A stretch of DNA of 64,000 bases from contig CALKVF010000074.1 in assembly GCA_937996535.1 (NCBI GenBank), forward strand, positions 23,349 to 87,348. Reading direction: 5' to 3'. Under the pieces are notes generated by a model. The model worked only from the letters and a program-made list of their open reading frames with translations, was not told the origin of the DNA and did no database searches. The position numbers were made by a program, and so were the translations under genes. Origin of the DNA: an uncultured Novosphingobium sp. (GTDB taxonomy: Bacteria > Pseudomonadota > Alphaproteobacteria > Sphingomonadales > Sphingomonadaceae). This document shows positions 55,834 to 64,000 of this stretch, in pieces (positions within the stretch are counted from its first letter, which is position 1; each line of letters opens with the position of its first letter).

Positions 55834-55884
55834 CATCAAAACCCAGACTTGATCGGCGCTGCGCCGGATCAGTCTTCGGTGGCG

Positions 55885-56202
55885 TCAGTCTTCAGTTGCG
55901 ATCGTGATCTTCAGACCATCGAGCGCGTCGGTCAGGTGGATCTGGCACGACAGGCGCGAATAGGCATCGCGGTGATCCGAGCTGTCGAGCAGGTCGTTTT
56001 CGTCTTCGCTCATCGCCTCGACCTTGTCGGCAAAGGCGGGATTGACGTGCACGTGGCAGGTCGCGCAGCTGCAGCAGCCGCCGCACAGCGCCAGCAGTTC
56101 ATCGAAACCGTTATCGCGCAGGGCTTCCATCACCGACAGACCGGCAGCAGCCTCGACCGTCTTTTCTTCGCCCGCACGATTGACCACGACCAGCTTCGGC
56201 AT
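55885..56202 (-). CDS. [2Fe-2S] ferredoxin (adrenodoxin type)
   Basis: 105 aa electron carrier. The cluster ligands appear as C-x5-C-x2-C (CGGCCSCATCHVHV region) with the fourth Cys later in the family position occupied by SCQIHLTDALDGL. The sequence VVNRAGEEKTVEAAAGLSVMEALRDNGFDEL is typical of putidaredoxin/adrenodoxin proteins. Such ferredoxins serve cytochromes P450 or Fe-S assembly. No partner is adjacent. The 3' end carries a 16-nt tandem duplication that repeats the TED-stop sequence out of frame. It is followed by a strong terminator. Confidence 0.94.
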   Translation of the reverse strand: MPKLVVVNRAGEEKTVEAAAGLSVMEALRDNGFDELLALCGGCCSCATCHVHVNPAFADKVEAMSEDENDLLDSSDHRDAYSRLSCQIHLTDALDGLKITIATED

Positions 56203-56291
56203 GTCTCGTCACCCTTCCATCAATGCGCCTGTTCGCGCTTTGCCCGGGCTGCTAACCACTCCCCCTTCACTTGGCAAGCAGGAGTCGGCAC

Positions 56292-56909
56292 TTGGGCCTC
56301 AGCGCAGCAGCAATCCGCGAAGGGCTCGATGCCATCGCCGCCACCGAGCCGGGCATTGCCCGCGCGCTTGAGGTCGCCGGCTACCCCGAACCGCGCATTC
56401 GCGAGCGCGGCTATGGCACGATGCTGCGCACGATCGTGGGCCAGCAGGTCAGCGTGGCCGCCGCCGCATCGATGTGGCGCAAGCTCGAAGCCCACATCGG
56501 GGAAGAACTATCGCTGGAGCGCATTCTGGAATCCGATTTCGATCAGCTGCGCGCCTGCGGCCTCTCACGTCAGAAACAGGGCTATATCCGCTCGTTGTGC
56601 GAACTGGTGGTGACCGGCGCGGTCGATTTCGAGGATCTGCCCGCCGACGATGAAGCCGCGATTGCCCAGCTGACGCAGATCAAGGGGATCGGGCGCTGGT
56701 CGGCGGAGATCTATCTGCTGTTCGCCGAAGGCCGGGCCGATATCTGGCCGGCGGGCGATCTGGCAGTGCAGGTCGGGCTGGGCAAGCTGCTCGCCCTGCC
56801 CGAACGCCCGAGCGAAAAAGCCACCCGCGAACTGGCCGAAGGCTGGCGCCCGCACCGCGGGGCCGCTGCGATTTTCACCTGGCATTGCTATAACAACCCG
56901 GCGCTGTGA
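56292..56909 (+). CDS. DNA-3-methyladenine glycosylase II (AlkA-like)
   Basis: 205 aa HhH-GPD base-excision enzyme. YGTMLRTIVGQQVSVAAAASMWRKLE is the start of the glycosylase domain. The helix-hairpin-helix is LTQIKGIGRWSAEIYLLFAEG and the catalytic Asp lies in WPAGDLAVQVGLGKLL. The C-terminus WRPHRGAAAIFTWHCYNN is typical. It lacks the N-terminal TATA-like domain of E. coli AlkA, as many short bacterial homologues do. The TTG at 56292 is preferred because AGGAGTCGGCAC precedes it; an earlier TTG (56271) is possible. Divergent from the ferredoxin. Confidence 0.9.
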   Translation: MGLSAAAIREGLDAIAATEPGIARALEVAGYPEPRIRERGYGTMLRTIVGQQVSVAAAASMWRKLEAHIGEELSLERILESDFDQLRACGLSRQKQGYIRSLCELVVTGAVDFEDLPADDEAAIAQLTQIKGIGRWSAEIYLLFAEGRADIWPAGDLAVQVGLGKLLALPERPSEKATRELAEGWRPHRGAAAIFTWHCYNNPAL

Positions 56910-56914
56910 TCGCG

Positions 56915-56929
56915 GCAGGTGACACCTGC
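56915..56929. promoter_or_regulatory. Palindrome upstream of the SDR gene
   Basis: GCAGGTG-A-CACCTGC has 7-base perfect arms around one base. It lies just after the alkA-like gene and 51 bp before the SDR start, a usual place for a TetR- or GntR-like operator. No T-run follows. Confidence 0.4.
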
Positions 56930-56979
56930 TGACAAGCCTGTAAGTTCCCGCGCAAATCAGATTCGCTTGGGAGAGCGCG

Positions 56980-57786
56980 ATGAACAGCAGGAAGTCGATT
57001 TTCATCACCGGTGGGGCATCGGGCATTGGCCGGGCCACCGCTCTGCGCTTTGGCCGCGAAGGCTGGTTCGTCGGGATTGCTGACGTGAACGAGGCCGGGA
57101 TGCGCGAAACCGCCGCCCTGCTCCCCGCCGGCGCCAGCTCGGTCCATGTGCTTGATGTGCGCGATCGCGGCGCGTGGGACGAAGTGCTGAGCGCCTTTGC
57201 CAAGGCTGCGGGCGGGCGGATCGATGCCGTGTTCAACAATGCTGGCGTGCCCTTGGGCGGCCAGCTCACCGAAAACACCGTGACCGAGATCGAGCGCTGC
57301 CTCGACATCAATCTCAAGGGTGTGCTGTTCGGCGCGCAGGCCGCCCATGCCTGGCTCAAGGCCAGCGCGCCGGGATCGTGCCTGCTCAATACCGCCAGTG
57401 CCGCCGGGATCTATGGGACGCCGGGGGCCTCGGTCTATTCGGCGACCAAGTTCGGGGTCCGCGCGATCACCGAATCGCTCGATGCCGAATGGGCCGAAGA
57501 CGGGATCAAGGTCGCTGACCTGATGCCGGGCTTCATCGACACTCCGCTGCTCAGCCATGCGCCCAACCAGGCCAGCAATTCCGACATCCGCGAGCGCGTG
57601 CTGGATGCGGGCCTCGAAATCACTCCGGTCAGCGAAGTGGCCGATGCCGCGTGGAACGCCGTCCACGGCAAGGCGCTGCACAACCGCGTGGGCAAGACCG
57701 CTCACCGCCTGGCCTTTGCCGCGCGCTGGCTGCCGGGCCAGCTGCGCAAGCAGACCCGCTCGGCGCTCAAGCCGCTGGGCGGCTGA
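56980..57786 (+). CDS. Short-chain dehydrogenase/reductase
   Basis: Classical SDR (268 aa). The cofactor motif is FITGGASGIGRATALRFGREG (TGxxxGxG), then VFNNAGVPLGGQ (NNAG), the catalytic Ser in LLNTASAAGIYG and YSATKFGVRAITESL (Tyr-x3-Lys), then PGFIDTPLL. Asp in GIADVNEAGM suggests NAD preference over NADP. A GGGAGAGCG ribosome site precedes the ATG. The substrate is unknown. The C-terminal 50 residues are basic. It is convergent with phhB (3 bp gap). Confidence 0.93.
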   Translation: MNSRKSIFITGGASGIGRATALRFGREGWFVGIADVNEAGMRETAALLPAGASSVHVLDVRDRGAWDEVLSAFAKAAGGRIDAVFNNAGVPLGGQLTENTVTEIERCLDINLKGVLFGAQAAHAWLKASAPGSCLLNTASAAGIYGTPGASVYSATKFGVRAITESLDAEWAEDGIKVADLMPGFIDTPLLSHAPNQASNSDIRERVLDAGLEITPVSEVADAAWNAVHGKALHNRVGKTAHRLAFAARWLPGQLRKQTRSALKPLGG

Positions 57787-57789
57787 CGT

Positions 57790-58080
57790 TCAGAGATAGC
57801 TGTCGATCACCCGGGCCATCGCCGCATCGCGGGCCGAGAGGCCATCGGCGTCGTGCGTGGTCAGCGTGATCTGCACCCGGTTATAGACGTTCGCCCATTC
57901 GGGGTGATGGTCCGCCTTGTCGGCATAGAGCGCAACGCGGGTCATGAAGCCGAAGGCCGCGTTGAAATCGGCAAAGGTCAGCTCGCGCGTCATCGCCAGC
58001 CCATCGCCGCGCAGGCGCCATTCGGGGCATTCGGCAAGCAGGGCCTGAACTTCGGCTTGGGACAGGCGGGCAATCGACAT
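57790..58080 (-). CDS. phhB: Pterin-4a-carbinolamine dehydratase
   Basis: 96 aa. Regenerates tetrahydropterin for aromatic amino acid hydroxylases. The PCD signature is ALYADKADHHPEWANVYNRVQITLTTHDADGLSARD; the His pair and following Trp are the active-site residues. No phenylalanine hydroxylase gene is in the window, and in alphaproteobacteria PCD may serve molybdopterin or pterin salvage. Normal length. Confidence 0.94.
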   Translation of the reverse strand: MSIARLSQAEVQALLAECPEWRLRGDGLAMTRELTFADFNAAFGFMTRVALYADKADHHPEWANVYNRVQITLTTHDADGLSARDAAMARVIDSYL

Positions 58081-58127
58081 TTCGCTCTCCTTGGCAGCAG
58101 CCCGGCTTTCCCCTATCGCACGCCGCG

Positions 58128-58706
58128 ATGCAAGCGTGCCGCCTTTCCGTCCAAGACCTTGCCTGCCGCCGGGGCGACCGTCTGCTGTTCGCGCGGCTGT
58201 CGTTCGCGCTGGCTCCGGGCGAAGCCTTGCAACTGGCCGGCGCCAACGGGATCGGCAAGTCCAGCCTGATCCGAATCATCGCCGGGCTGCTCCCCGCCTA
58301 TGCCGGGACGGTCAGCCACGAAGGGGCGATGGGTCTGGTCGACGAGCGCCCCGCGCTCGATCCGCACCAGCCGCTGGGCAAGGCGCTGGCGCTGTGGCAG
58401 CGGATCGACGGCCCGGCTGACAATCTGGCTGCGCGGCTTGGCCTTGCAGAGCTGATGGACGTGCCGGTGCGCTACCTTTCCACCGGCCAGAAAAAGCGCG
58501 CCGCGCTGGCCCGGCTGATCGGCCAGCGCGCGCCGATCTGGCTGCTCGACGAACCGCTCAACGGGCTGGATGTCAAAGGGGTGGCGCTGGTCGAAAGCCT
58601 GGCCGCCGACCATTGCCGCACTGGCGGGATCTGCGTGATCGCCTCGCACCAGCCGATGGCCCTGACCGCGCTGCGGCAGATCGCCATGCAGGACTATCTG
58701 GCATGA
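58128..58706 (+). CDS. ccmA: Heme exporter ATP-binding protein CcmA
   Basis: ATPase of the CcmABCD system for cytochrome c maturation (192 aa). Walker A is GANGIGKSSLIRI, the signature is LSTGQKKRAALARL, and Walker B is WLLDEPLNGLD. The LSTGQKKR signature and short length are typical of CcmA. The stop overlaps ccmB (ATGA). It is divergent from phhB with a 47-bp spacer. Confidence 0.93.
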   Translation: MQACRLSVQDLACRRGDRLLFARLSFALAPGEALQLAGANGIGKSSLIRIIAGLLPAYAGTVSHEGAMGLVDERPALDPHQPLGKALALWQRIDGPADNLAARLGLAELMDVPVRYLSTGQKKRAALARLIGQRAPIWLLDEPLNGLDVKGVALVESLAADHCRTGGICVIASHQPMALTALRQIAMQDYLA

Positions 58707-59362
58707 TCCGCGTGCTGCTCTCATTGCTGCGCCGCGATTTGGGGCTGCTGCTGGCGGGCGGGCGGCGCGGCGGGGCCTTGCTGCCGGTGCTGTTCTTCCT
58801 CTCGGTCGCGATGCTGTTTCCCTTTGCCGTCGGCCCCGATGCCCCGGTGCTGGCGCGCACCGGCGGCGGGGTGATCTGGGTGGCGGCGCTGCTGGCCGCG
58901 ATCCTTCCGCTCGACCGGCTGGTTGAACCCGATCTGGAACTCGGGCTGTTCGATCAGTGGGCGCTGCGCGGGATCAGCGAGGAATGGATAATGGCGGTGC
59001 GGATCATCGCCCATTGGCTGAGCTTTGGCCCGCCGCTGATGCTCGCGGCGCTGCCCGCCGCCGCGCTGGTCGGGATCGATGGGGACAAGCTGCGGATCGT
59101 CGAGGTGGGAATGCTGGCCGGAACGCCCGGCCTTGCCGCGCTGGGCGTGATGGTCGCCGCGATCACCGCCGGCCTGCGCGGCGGCGCGGCGCTGGGCGGA
59201 CTGCTGGTGATCCCGCTGGCCATCCCGCTGCTGGTGTTCGGCGCGGGCAGCCTCGCGACCGGCGGTGACACCGGCCTTGCCCTGACTGCGGCGGCAAGCC
59301 TCGTGCTGCTGGCGATGGCGCCCTTTGCCGCCGGCGCCGCGATCCGCGCGGGCCGCGGCTAG
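58703..59362 (+). CDS. ccmB: Heme exporter protein CcmB
   Basis: Six-helix permease (219 aa). FLSVAMLFPFAVGPDAPVLARTGGGVIWVAALLAAILPLDRL and LELGLFDQWALRGISEEWIMAVRIIAHWL are the CcmB patterns. It overlaps ccmA and ends 4 bp before the convergent map gene. No ccmC, ccmD or ccmE follows, so the rest of the pathway is elsewhere. The start at 58703 is fixed by the ATGA overlap. Confidence 0.93.
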   Translation: MIRVLLSLLRRDLGLLLAGGRRGGALLPVLFFLSVAMLFPFAVGPDAPVLARTGGGVIWVAALLAAILPLDRLVEPDLELGLFDQWALRGISEEWIMAVRIIAHWLSFGPPLMLAALPAAALVGIDGDKLRIVEVGMLAGTPGLAALGVMVAAITAGLRGGAALGGLLVIPLAIPLLVFGAGSLATGGDTGLALTAAASLVLLAMAPFAAGAAIRAGRG

Positions 59363-59366
59363 GCGA

Positions 59367-60191
59367 TCAATAGGGCGGCTTGTGCCGGCCCTTGGGGCTG
59401 AGGGTAAAGATCTCGCAGCCCGTATCGGTGATCCCGATCGAATGCTCGAACTGGGCCGAAAGCGAACGATCGCGGGTCACCGCGGTCCAGCCATCGTCGA
59501 GCATCTTCACGCCCGGCTTGCCAAGGTTGATCATCGGCTCGATCGTGAAGAACATCCCCGGCTTCAGTTCCGGCCCGGTGCCCGCACGCCCGGCGTGGAC
59601 CACTTCGGGCGCATCGTGGAACAGCCGGCCAAGGCCATGCCCGCAAAATTCGCGCACCACCCCATAGCGGAAGCTTTCGGCGTGCTGCTGGATCGCCGCG
59701 CCGATATCGCCCAGCCGCGCACCCGGCTTGGCCAGATCGATCCCGATCATCAGGCATTCGTAAGTCACTTCGACCAGCCGCCGCGCTTTCAGCGGCACAT
59801 CGCCCACCAGATACATCCGGCTGCTATCGCCGTGCCAGCCATCGAGCAGCGGAGTCACGTCGATATTGACGATTTCGCCGTCCTTGAGCACCCGGTCACC
59901 GGGAATGCCGTGGCAGATCACATTGTTGATCGACGTGCAGCAGCTGTGCGCAAAGCCGCGATAGCCCAGCGTTGCCGGCACCGCGCCGCCATCCAGCGTC
60001 ATCTGGCGCACCAGATCATCAAGCGCCTGCGTGGTCACGCCGGGGCGCACGTGATCGGCCAGCTCATCGAGGATTTCGGCAGCCAGCCGGCCCGCCTTGC
60101 GCATCCCTTCGAAGGCCGCCGGGCCATGCAGCTTGATCGTGCCGTCGCGCAGGACGGTCTCGTTATCGGCAACAACTTGATACTGGTTCAT
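59367..60191 (-). CDS. map: Methionine aminopeptidase type I
   Basis: 274 aa, dinuclear metalloprotease removing N-terminal Met. Metal ligands are visible: H of TLGYRGFAHSCCTSINNVICHGIPGD, D in VNIDVTPLLDGWHGDSSRMY, H of GHGLGRLFHDAPEVVH and E residues in FTIEPMINLG and QFEHSIGITDTG. The start at 60191 with GCGGGGC upstream gives the normal N-terminus; the frame further upstream enters the hairpin region. It is divergent from the M17 peptidase. Confidence 0.96.
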   Translation of the reverse strand: MNQYQVVADNETVLRDGTIKLHGPAAFEGMRKAGRLAAEILDELADHVRPGVTTQALDDLVRQMTLDGGAVPATLGYRGFAHSCCTSINNVICHGIPGDRVLKDGEIVNIDVTPLLDGWHGDSSRMYLVGDVPLKARRLVEVTYECLMIGIDLAKPGARLGDIGAAIQQHAESFRYGVVREFCGHGLGRLFHDAPEVVHAGRAGTGPELKPGMFFTIEPMINLGKPGVKMLDDGWTAVTRDRSLSAQFEHSIGITDTGCEIFTLSPKGRHKPPY

Positions 60192-60217
60192 GCCCCGCAT
60201 CATAGCGAACCATTCGC

Positions 60218-60264
60218 AAAATTGCGAGCCGCTCGGCGACGAATGCCGCGCGGCTCGCAATTTT
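60218..60264. repeat. Long perfect hairpin between map and the M17 peptidase gene
   Basis: Arms AAAATTGCGAGCCGC (60218-60232) and GCGGCTCGCAATTTT (60250-60264) are perfectly complementary over 15 bp, with a 17-nt loop that can form a further CGGC/GCCG stem. Both ends are A/T-rich, so it resembles a bidirectional terminator, yet it lies in the 5' leaders of two divergent genes. Confidence 0.75.
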
Positions 60265-60303
60265 CCTCTCGCACTGGCGCCGCGCACGTGGCTAGACAGG
60301 GGC

Positions 60304-61678
<1,375 letters not shown>

Positions 61679-61686
<8 letters not shown>

Positions 61687-62227
61687 GCGGGCAGCTGGCA
61701 CGAGCCGCTGGCGCCGCGGCGTGTGGGCCGTGCCGATCATGATCCTGCTCGCCGCGGCGATTGCCAACCAGACCGTGCCCGGCTTCAACTGGAGCGGGCG
61801 CGATTTCATTGGCGTGGGGCTGGTCCTGGGCGCGGCCTGCCTTGCCTGGGAAGTGGCGGTGCGCGGCGCGGCCAGCAATTTCTATCGCGCGGGCGCGGCG
61901 CTGGCGATTGCCGGCGCGCTGGTGATGGTGTGGGTCAATCTTGCCGTGGGGATGATCGGCAATGAGGATAACCGCGCCAATCTGGTGTTCTTTGTCCTGC
62001 TGGCGCTGGGCGCGGCCGGCGCGCTGATCGCGCGGCTGAGGCCCGCCGGCATGGCGCGGACCATGCGGCTGATGGCCGGGGGCCAGGCGCTGATTGCCGC
62101 TGCGATCGTGCTGACCGGCCCAGATCGGGCTATCGCGCTGATCTGCCTGCTGTTCTGCGGCCTGTGGGCGCTGAGCGGGCACCTGTTCGCCGTGGCGGCG
62201 CGGCCCGCAAGCCACGCGACCGCTTGA
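61679..62227 (+). CDS. Multi-pass membrane protein, unknown function
   Basis: 182 aa, five predicted helices (around VWAVPIMILLAAAIANQ, FIGVGLVLGAACLAWEVAV, AGAALAIAGALVMVWVNLAV, LVFFVLLALGAAGALIARL, ALIAAAIVLTGP plus a final ALICLLFCGLWALSG). A motif GMIGNEDNRANLVFF lies between helices 3 and 4. Similar inner-membrane proteins are common hypotheticals. It overlaps the M17 peptidase stop, so it is probably co-translated. Confidence 0.78.
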
Positions 62228-62284
62228 TAGCGAGGCCAAGGGGGGCTAATCGCGCCATCTTCCGTTTTCGAGGGGCATCAAGAC

Positions 62285-62617
62285 TTGACCGCAACCGCCA
62301 TTCCTACCGCGCAACTGTCGCTTGCCGGGCCGAGCGTGAAGCTCGATGCGGCGCACTGGCCGGTGCGCGGCGATCTGGCGCACATTGCGCTCGCCGGGAA
62401 AGTGTTCGTGCCGCACTATGCCGTGCCGATGCCGCGCGCGGTCGTGGCGGCCGGCGCCAACCTGCTCGCCGCGAACAAGGCCGATGCCGATGTGCGCGAG
62501 GCGCTCGCGGGCGGCACCCTGTTCAACGTGCTCGACGTGACCGGCAGCTGGGCCTGGGGCCAGGTCGGCGATGACGGCTTTGTCGGCTACCTGCCGGTGG
62601 ACGCGCTCGCGGCATGA
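62285..62617 (+). CDS. Stand-alone bacterial SH3-like protein
   Basis: 110 aa. The sequence LDAAHWPVRGDLAHIALAGKVFVPHYAVPMPRAVVA followed by an SH3b-like LLAANKADADVREALAGGTLFNVLDVTGSWAWGQVG..GFVGYLPVDAL matches the N-terminal SH3 region that normally precedes an NlpC/P60 peptidase domain in sphingomonads. Here the protein stops after the SH3 domain and argC begins in an ATGA overlap. The start is TTG at 62285 with GAGGGGC upstream; no in-frame ATG lies nearby. It might regulate a peptidase in trans, or be a remnant. Confidence 0.72.
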   Translation: MTATAIPTAQLSLAGPSVKLDAAHWPVRGDLAHIALAGKVFVPHYAVPMPRAVVAAGANLLAANKADADVREALAGGTLFNVLDVTGSWAWGQVGDDGFVGYLPVDALAA

Positions 62618-63537
62618 CCCACACGGTGTTCATCGACGGCGCGGCCGGCACCACCGGGCTCGAAATCGTCGAACGGCTGAGCCCGCGCGATGAATTCGAG
62701 CTGATCGTGCTCGACGATGAACAGCGCAAGAGCGCGGCGGCGCGGCGCGATGCCTATCACGCCGCCGATTTTGCCGTGCTGTGCCTGCCCGATGATGCCG
62801 CGATCGAAGCCGTGGCCCTCGCCGAAGGCGCCAAGGTGCGGATCATCGATGCCTCCAGCGCGCACCGCGTCGCGCCGGGCTGGACCTATGGCTTCCCCGA
62901 ACTCACCGGGCGCGATGCCGTGGCTTCGGCCACCCGCGTATCCAATCCCGGTTGCTACCCCACCGGATTTCTCGGCCTGGTCGCGCCGCTGGTGCGCGCC
63001 GGGTTGCTGCCGGCGGACTGGCCCTATACCGTCAACGCCGTCTCGGGCTATTCGGGCGGCGGCAAAGCGCTGATCGCCCGGTTCGAAGACGATGGCGACA
63101 TCGCGATTCGCGCTTATGGCCTCGGCATGGGGCACAAGCACGTCCCCGAAATGCAGGCCTATGCCGGGCTGGCCCACCCCCCGCTGTTCGCCCCGGCAGT
63201 GATCGCCGCGCATCGCGGGATGGTGGTTGAAGTGCCGCTGCAACTGGCCGCGATGCCGGTGGCGGCCGCGCCCGAAGTGCTGCGCCTTGCCCTTGGCGAA
63301 TTCTATGCCGGCAGCCGGATCGTCACGGTCCACGATGAACCGGTCGACGAACTGCTGCTGCGCGGCTCGATGCAGCCGAGCGACCGGCTCGACCTGTGGG
63401 TATTCGGCGCCAAGGACGGCGCGCAGGCCCGCCTCGTCGCGCGGCTCGACAATCTTGGCAAGGGCGCCAGCGGAGCCGCGGTGCAGAGCCTCAACCTGAT
63501 GGCTGGCCTGCCCGAAACGGCGGGCCTCTCGCTCTGA
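62614..63537 (+). CDS. argC: N-acetyl-gamma-glutamyl-phosphate reductase (type 2)
   Basis: Arginine biosynthesis step 3 (307 aa, the shorter ArgC type). FIDGAAGTTGLEIVERL gives the NADP motif, IDASSAHRVAPGWTYGFPEL the following block, and the catalytic Cys lies in VSNPGCYPTGFLGL. The GMGHKHVPEMQAY segment supplies the active-site His. The short form is common in alphaproteobacteria. Its ATG overlaps the SH3 gene stop. Confidence 0.96.
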   Translation: MTHTVFIDGAAGTTGLEIVERLSPRDEFELIVLDDEQRKSAAARRDAYHAADFAVLCLPDDAAIEAVALAEGAKVRIIDASSAHRVAPGWTYGFPELTGRDAVASATRVSNPGCYPTGFLGLVAPLVRAGLLPADWPYTVNAVSGYSGGGKALIARFEDDGDIAIRAYGLGMGHKHVPEMQAYAGLAHPPLFAPAVIAAHRGMVVEVPLQLAAMPVAAAPEVLRLALGEFYAGSRIVTVHDEPVDELLLRGSMQPSDRLDLWVFGAKDGAQARLVARLDNLGKGASGAAVQSLNLMAGLPETAGLSL

Positions 63538-63693
63538 TTGCCCAAATTTTAGGCAGAGATGCTGAAAAAATGGGCAAGCCAATGAGTCTATCGACGAACA
63601 ATTCTTAGCCACTTTGCTGCACTCGATTGCCGGATGTTGCGAATCCGCCCTTTTCGCGCCGCCACACATCGCCTAGAGCGCCCCTGTCGCCAT

Positions 63694-63709
63694 TGGCACG
63701 ATTCTTGAT
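63694..63709 (+). promoter_or_regulatory. Candidate sigma-54 promoter upstream of glnB
   Basis: TGGCACG-ATTC-TTGAT fits the -24/-12 sigma-54 consensus TGGCACG-N4-TTGCW except that the -12 GC is GA. It ends 75 bp before the glnB start. Three GATTCT hexamers (63700, 63707, 63713) overlap and follow it. Confidence 0.45.
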
Positions 63710-63784
63710 TCTGATTCTGCCGTGGCAAATGCAGATCCGGGCCGCGATTGCGGTGCCGGTCTGACGCGCAGGGGATATGGCCAA

Positions 63785-64000
63785 GTGAAAAAGATCGAAG
63801 CGATCATCAAACCCTTCAAGCTCGACGAAGTGAAGGAAGCCCTTCACGAAGTCGGCGTTTCGGGCATCACCGTCACCGAAGCCAAGGGCTTTGGCCGCCA
63901 GAAGGGCCATACCGAACTGTATCGCGGCGCCGAATACGTCGTCGATTTCCTCCCCAAGGTGAAGCTGGAAGTCGTCGTTCCCGACGCGCTGGCCGAACGT
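63785..64000 (+). CDS. glnB: Nitrogen regulatory protein P-II (partial)
   Basis: The first 72 residues of PII, cut by the window end. KKIEAIIKPFKLDEVKEAL, VTEAKGFGRQKGH and the T-loop TELYRGAEYVVDFLPK with the uridylylation Tyr (ELYRGAEY) identify it. PII senses glutamine and 2-oxoglutarate and controls glutamine synthetase. The start is GTG at 63785, overlapping a three-codon upstream frame (ATG GCC AAG TGA at 63777-63788). The sequence does not tell GlnB from GlnK, though GlnB is more likely without an amtB in view. Confidence 0.93.
   Translation, partial: MKKIEAIIKPFKLDEVKEALHEVGVSGITVTEAKGFGRQKGHTELYRGAEYVVDFLPKVKLEVVVPDALAER

Noticed and set aside
63538..63577. TTGCCCA/TGGGCAA inverted repeat after argC
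   Set aside because: The arms are 26 bp apart and no T-run follows on the argC strand, so it is not a convincing terminator.

Overview
The window is high-GC chromosomal DNA from an alphaproteobacterium. Protein style points to Sphingomonadales (Novosphingobium or Sphingomonas type): a large TonB-dependent receptor, DUF2849 and DUF934 genes around the sulfite reductase gene, a long-linker FtsZ, and the obg-proB order. This placement is inferred from gene content and protein style, not from an rRNA gene, because none is present. Almost everything is core chromosome. I see no insertion sequence, prophage, integrase or CRISPR array.

Layout. Positions 1-9.3 kb hold the recF 3' end, a GDSL lipoprotein esterase divergent from a YbbA/YbbP-type ABC exporter, a TonB-dependent receptor and typA. 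Positions 9.3-16 kb hold a GT4 glycosyltransferase, a small membrane protein, rarA overlapping a DUF429-like predicted nuclease gene, tRNA-Thr(UGU), a pair of acyl-CoA dehydrogenases and queF. Positions 16-25.7 kb are a sulfur block: a proline-rich membrane protein, sseA, metC, a MscS channel, cobA-DUF2849-cysI-DUF934-cysH (sulfate assimilation through APS), and on the other strand a b561 cytochrome with a membrane-anchored LuxR-type regulator. Positions 25.7-32.3 kb (minus strand) hold an epimerase, proB, obg, tRNA-Ala(CGC), a lipoprotein, a Bax-inhibitor-1 family protein, proC and a YbjN protein.

Positions 32.3-53.6 kb (minus strand) are a complete dcw division and cell-wall cluster in the order mraZ-rsmH-ftsL-ftsI-murE-murF-mraY-murD-ftsW-murG-murC-murB-ddl-ftsQ-ftsA-ftsZ, followed by a TPR-SPOR protein and a strong intrinsic terminator. 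Nearly every junction from mraZ to ftsA is an ATGA, GTGA or TGATG overlap. MurE carries the DNPR motif of meso-diaminopimelate ligases, so the peptidoglycan is probably of the Gram-negative mDAP type.

Positions 53.6-64 kb hold two unknown membrane-anchored proteins upstream-linked to cysK, a [2Fe-2S] ferredoxin, an AlkA-type glycosylase, an SDR, phhB, ccmAB, map, an M17 aminopeptidase, a membrane protein, a stand-alone SH3-like protein, argC and the start of glnB.

The most interesting signals are fine-scale. They are a strictly four-residue lysine period in the periplasmic tail of FtsQ, echoed by a lysine-rich linker in the SPOR protein; phased GGGA repeats upstream of mraZ; a 15-bp perfect hairpin between two divergent aminopeptidase genes; an RNase H-fold nuclease candidate translationally coupled to rarA; a b561 cytochrome with a charged loop insert; and an SH3 domain that appears to lack the NlpC/P60 domain it usually accompanies. 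No clearly new multi-gene system could be demonstrated by reading alone.
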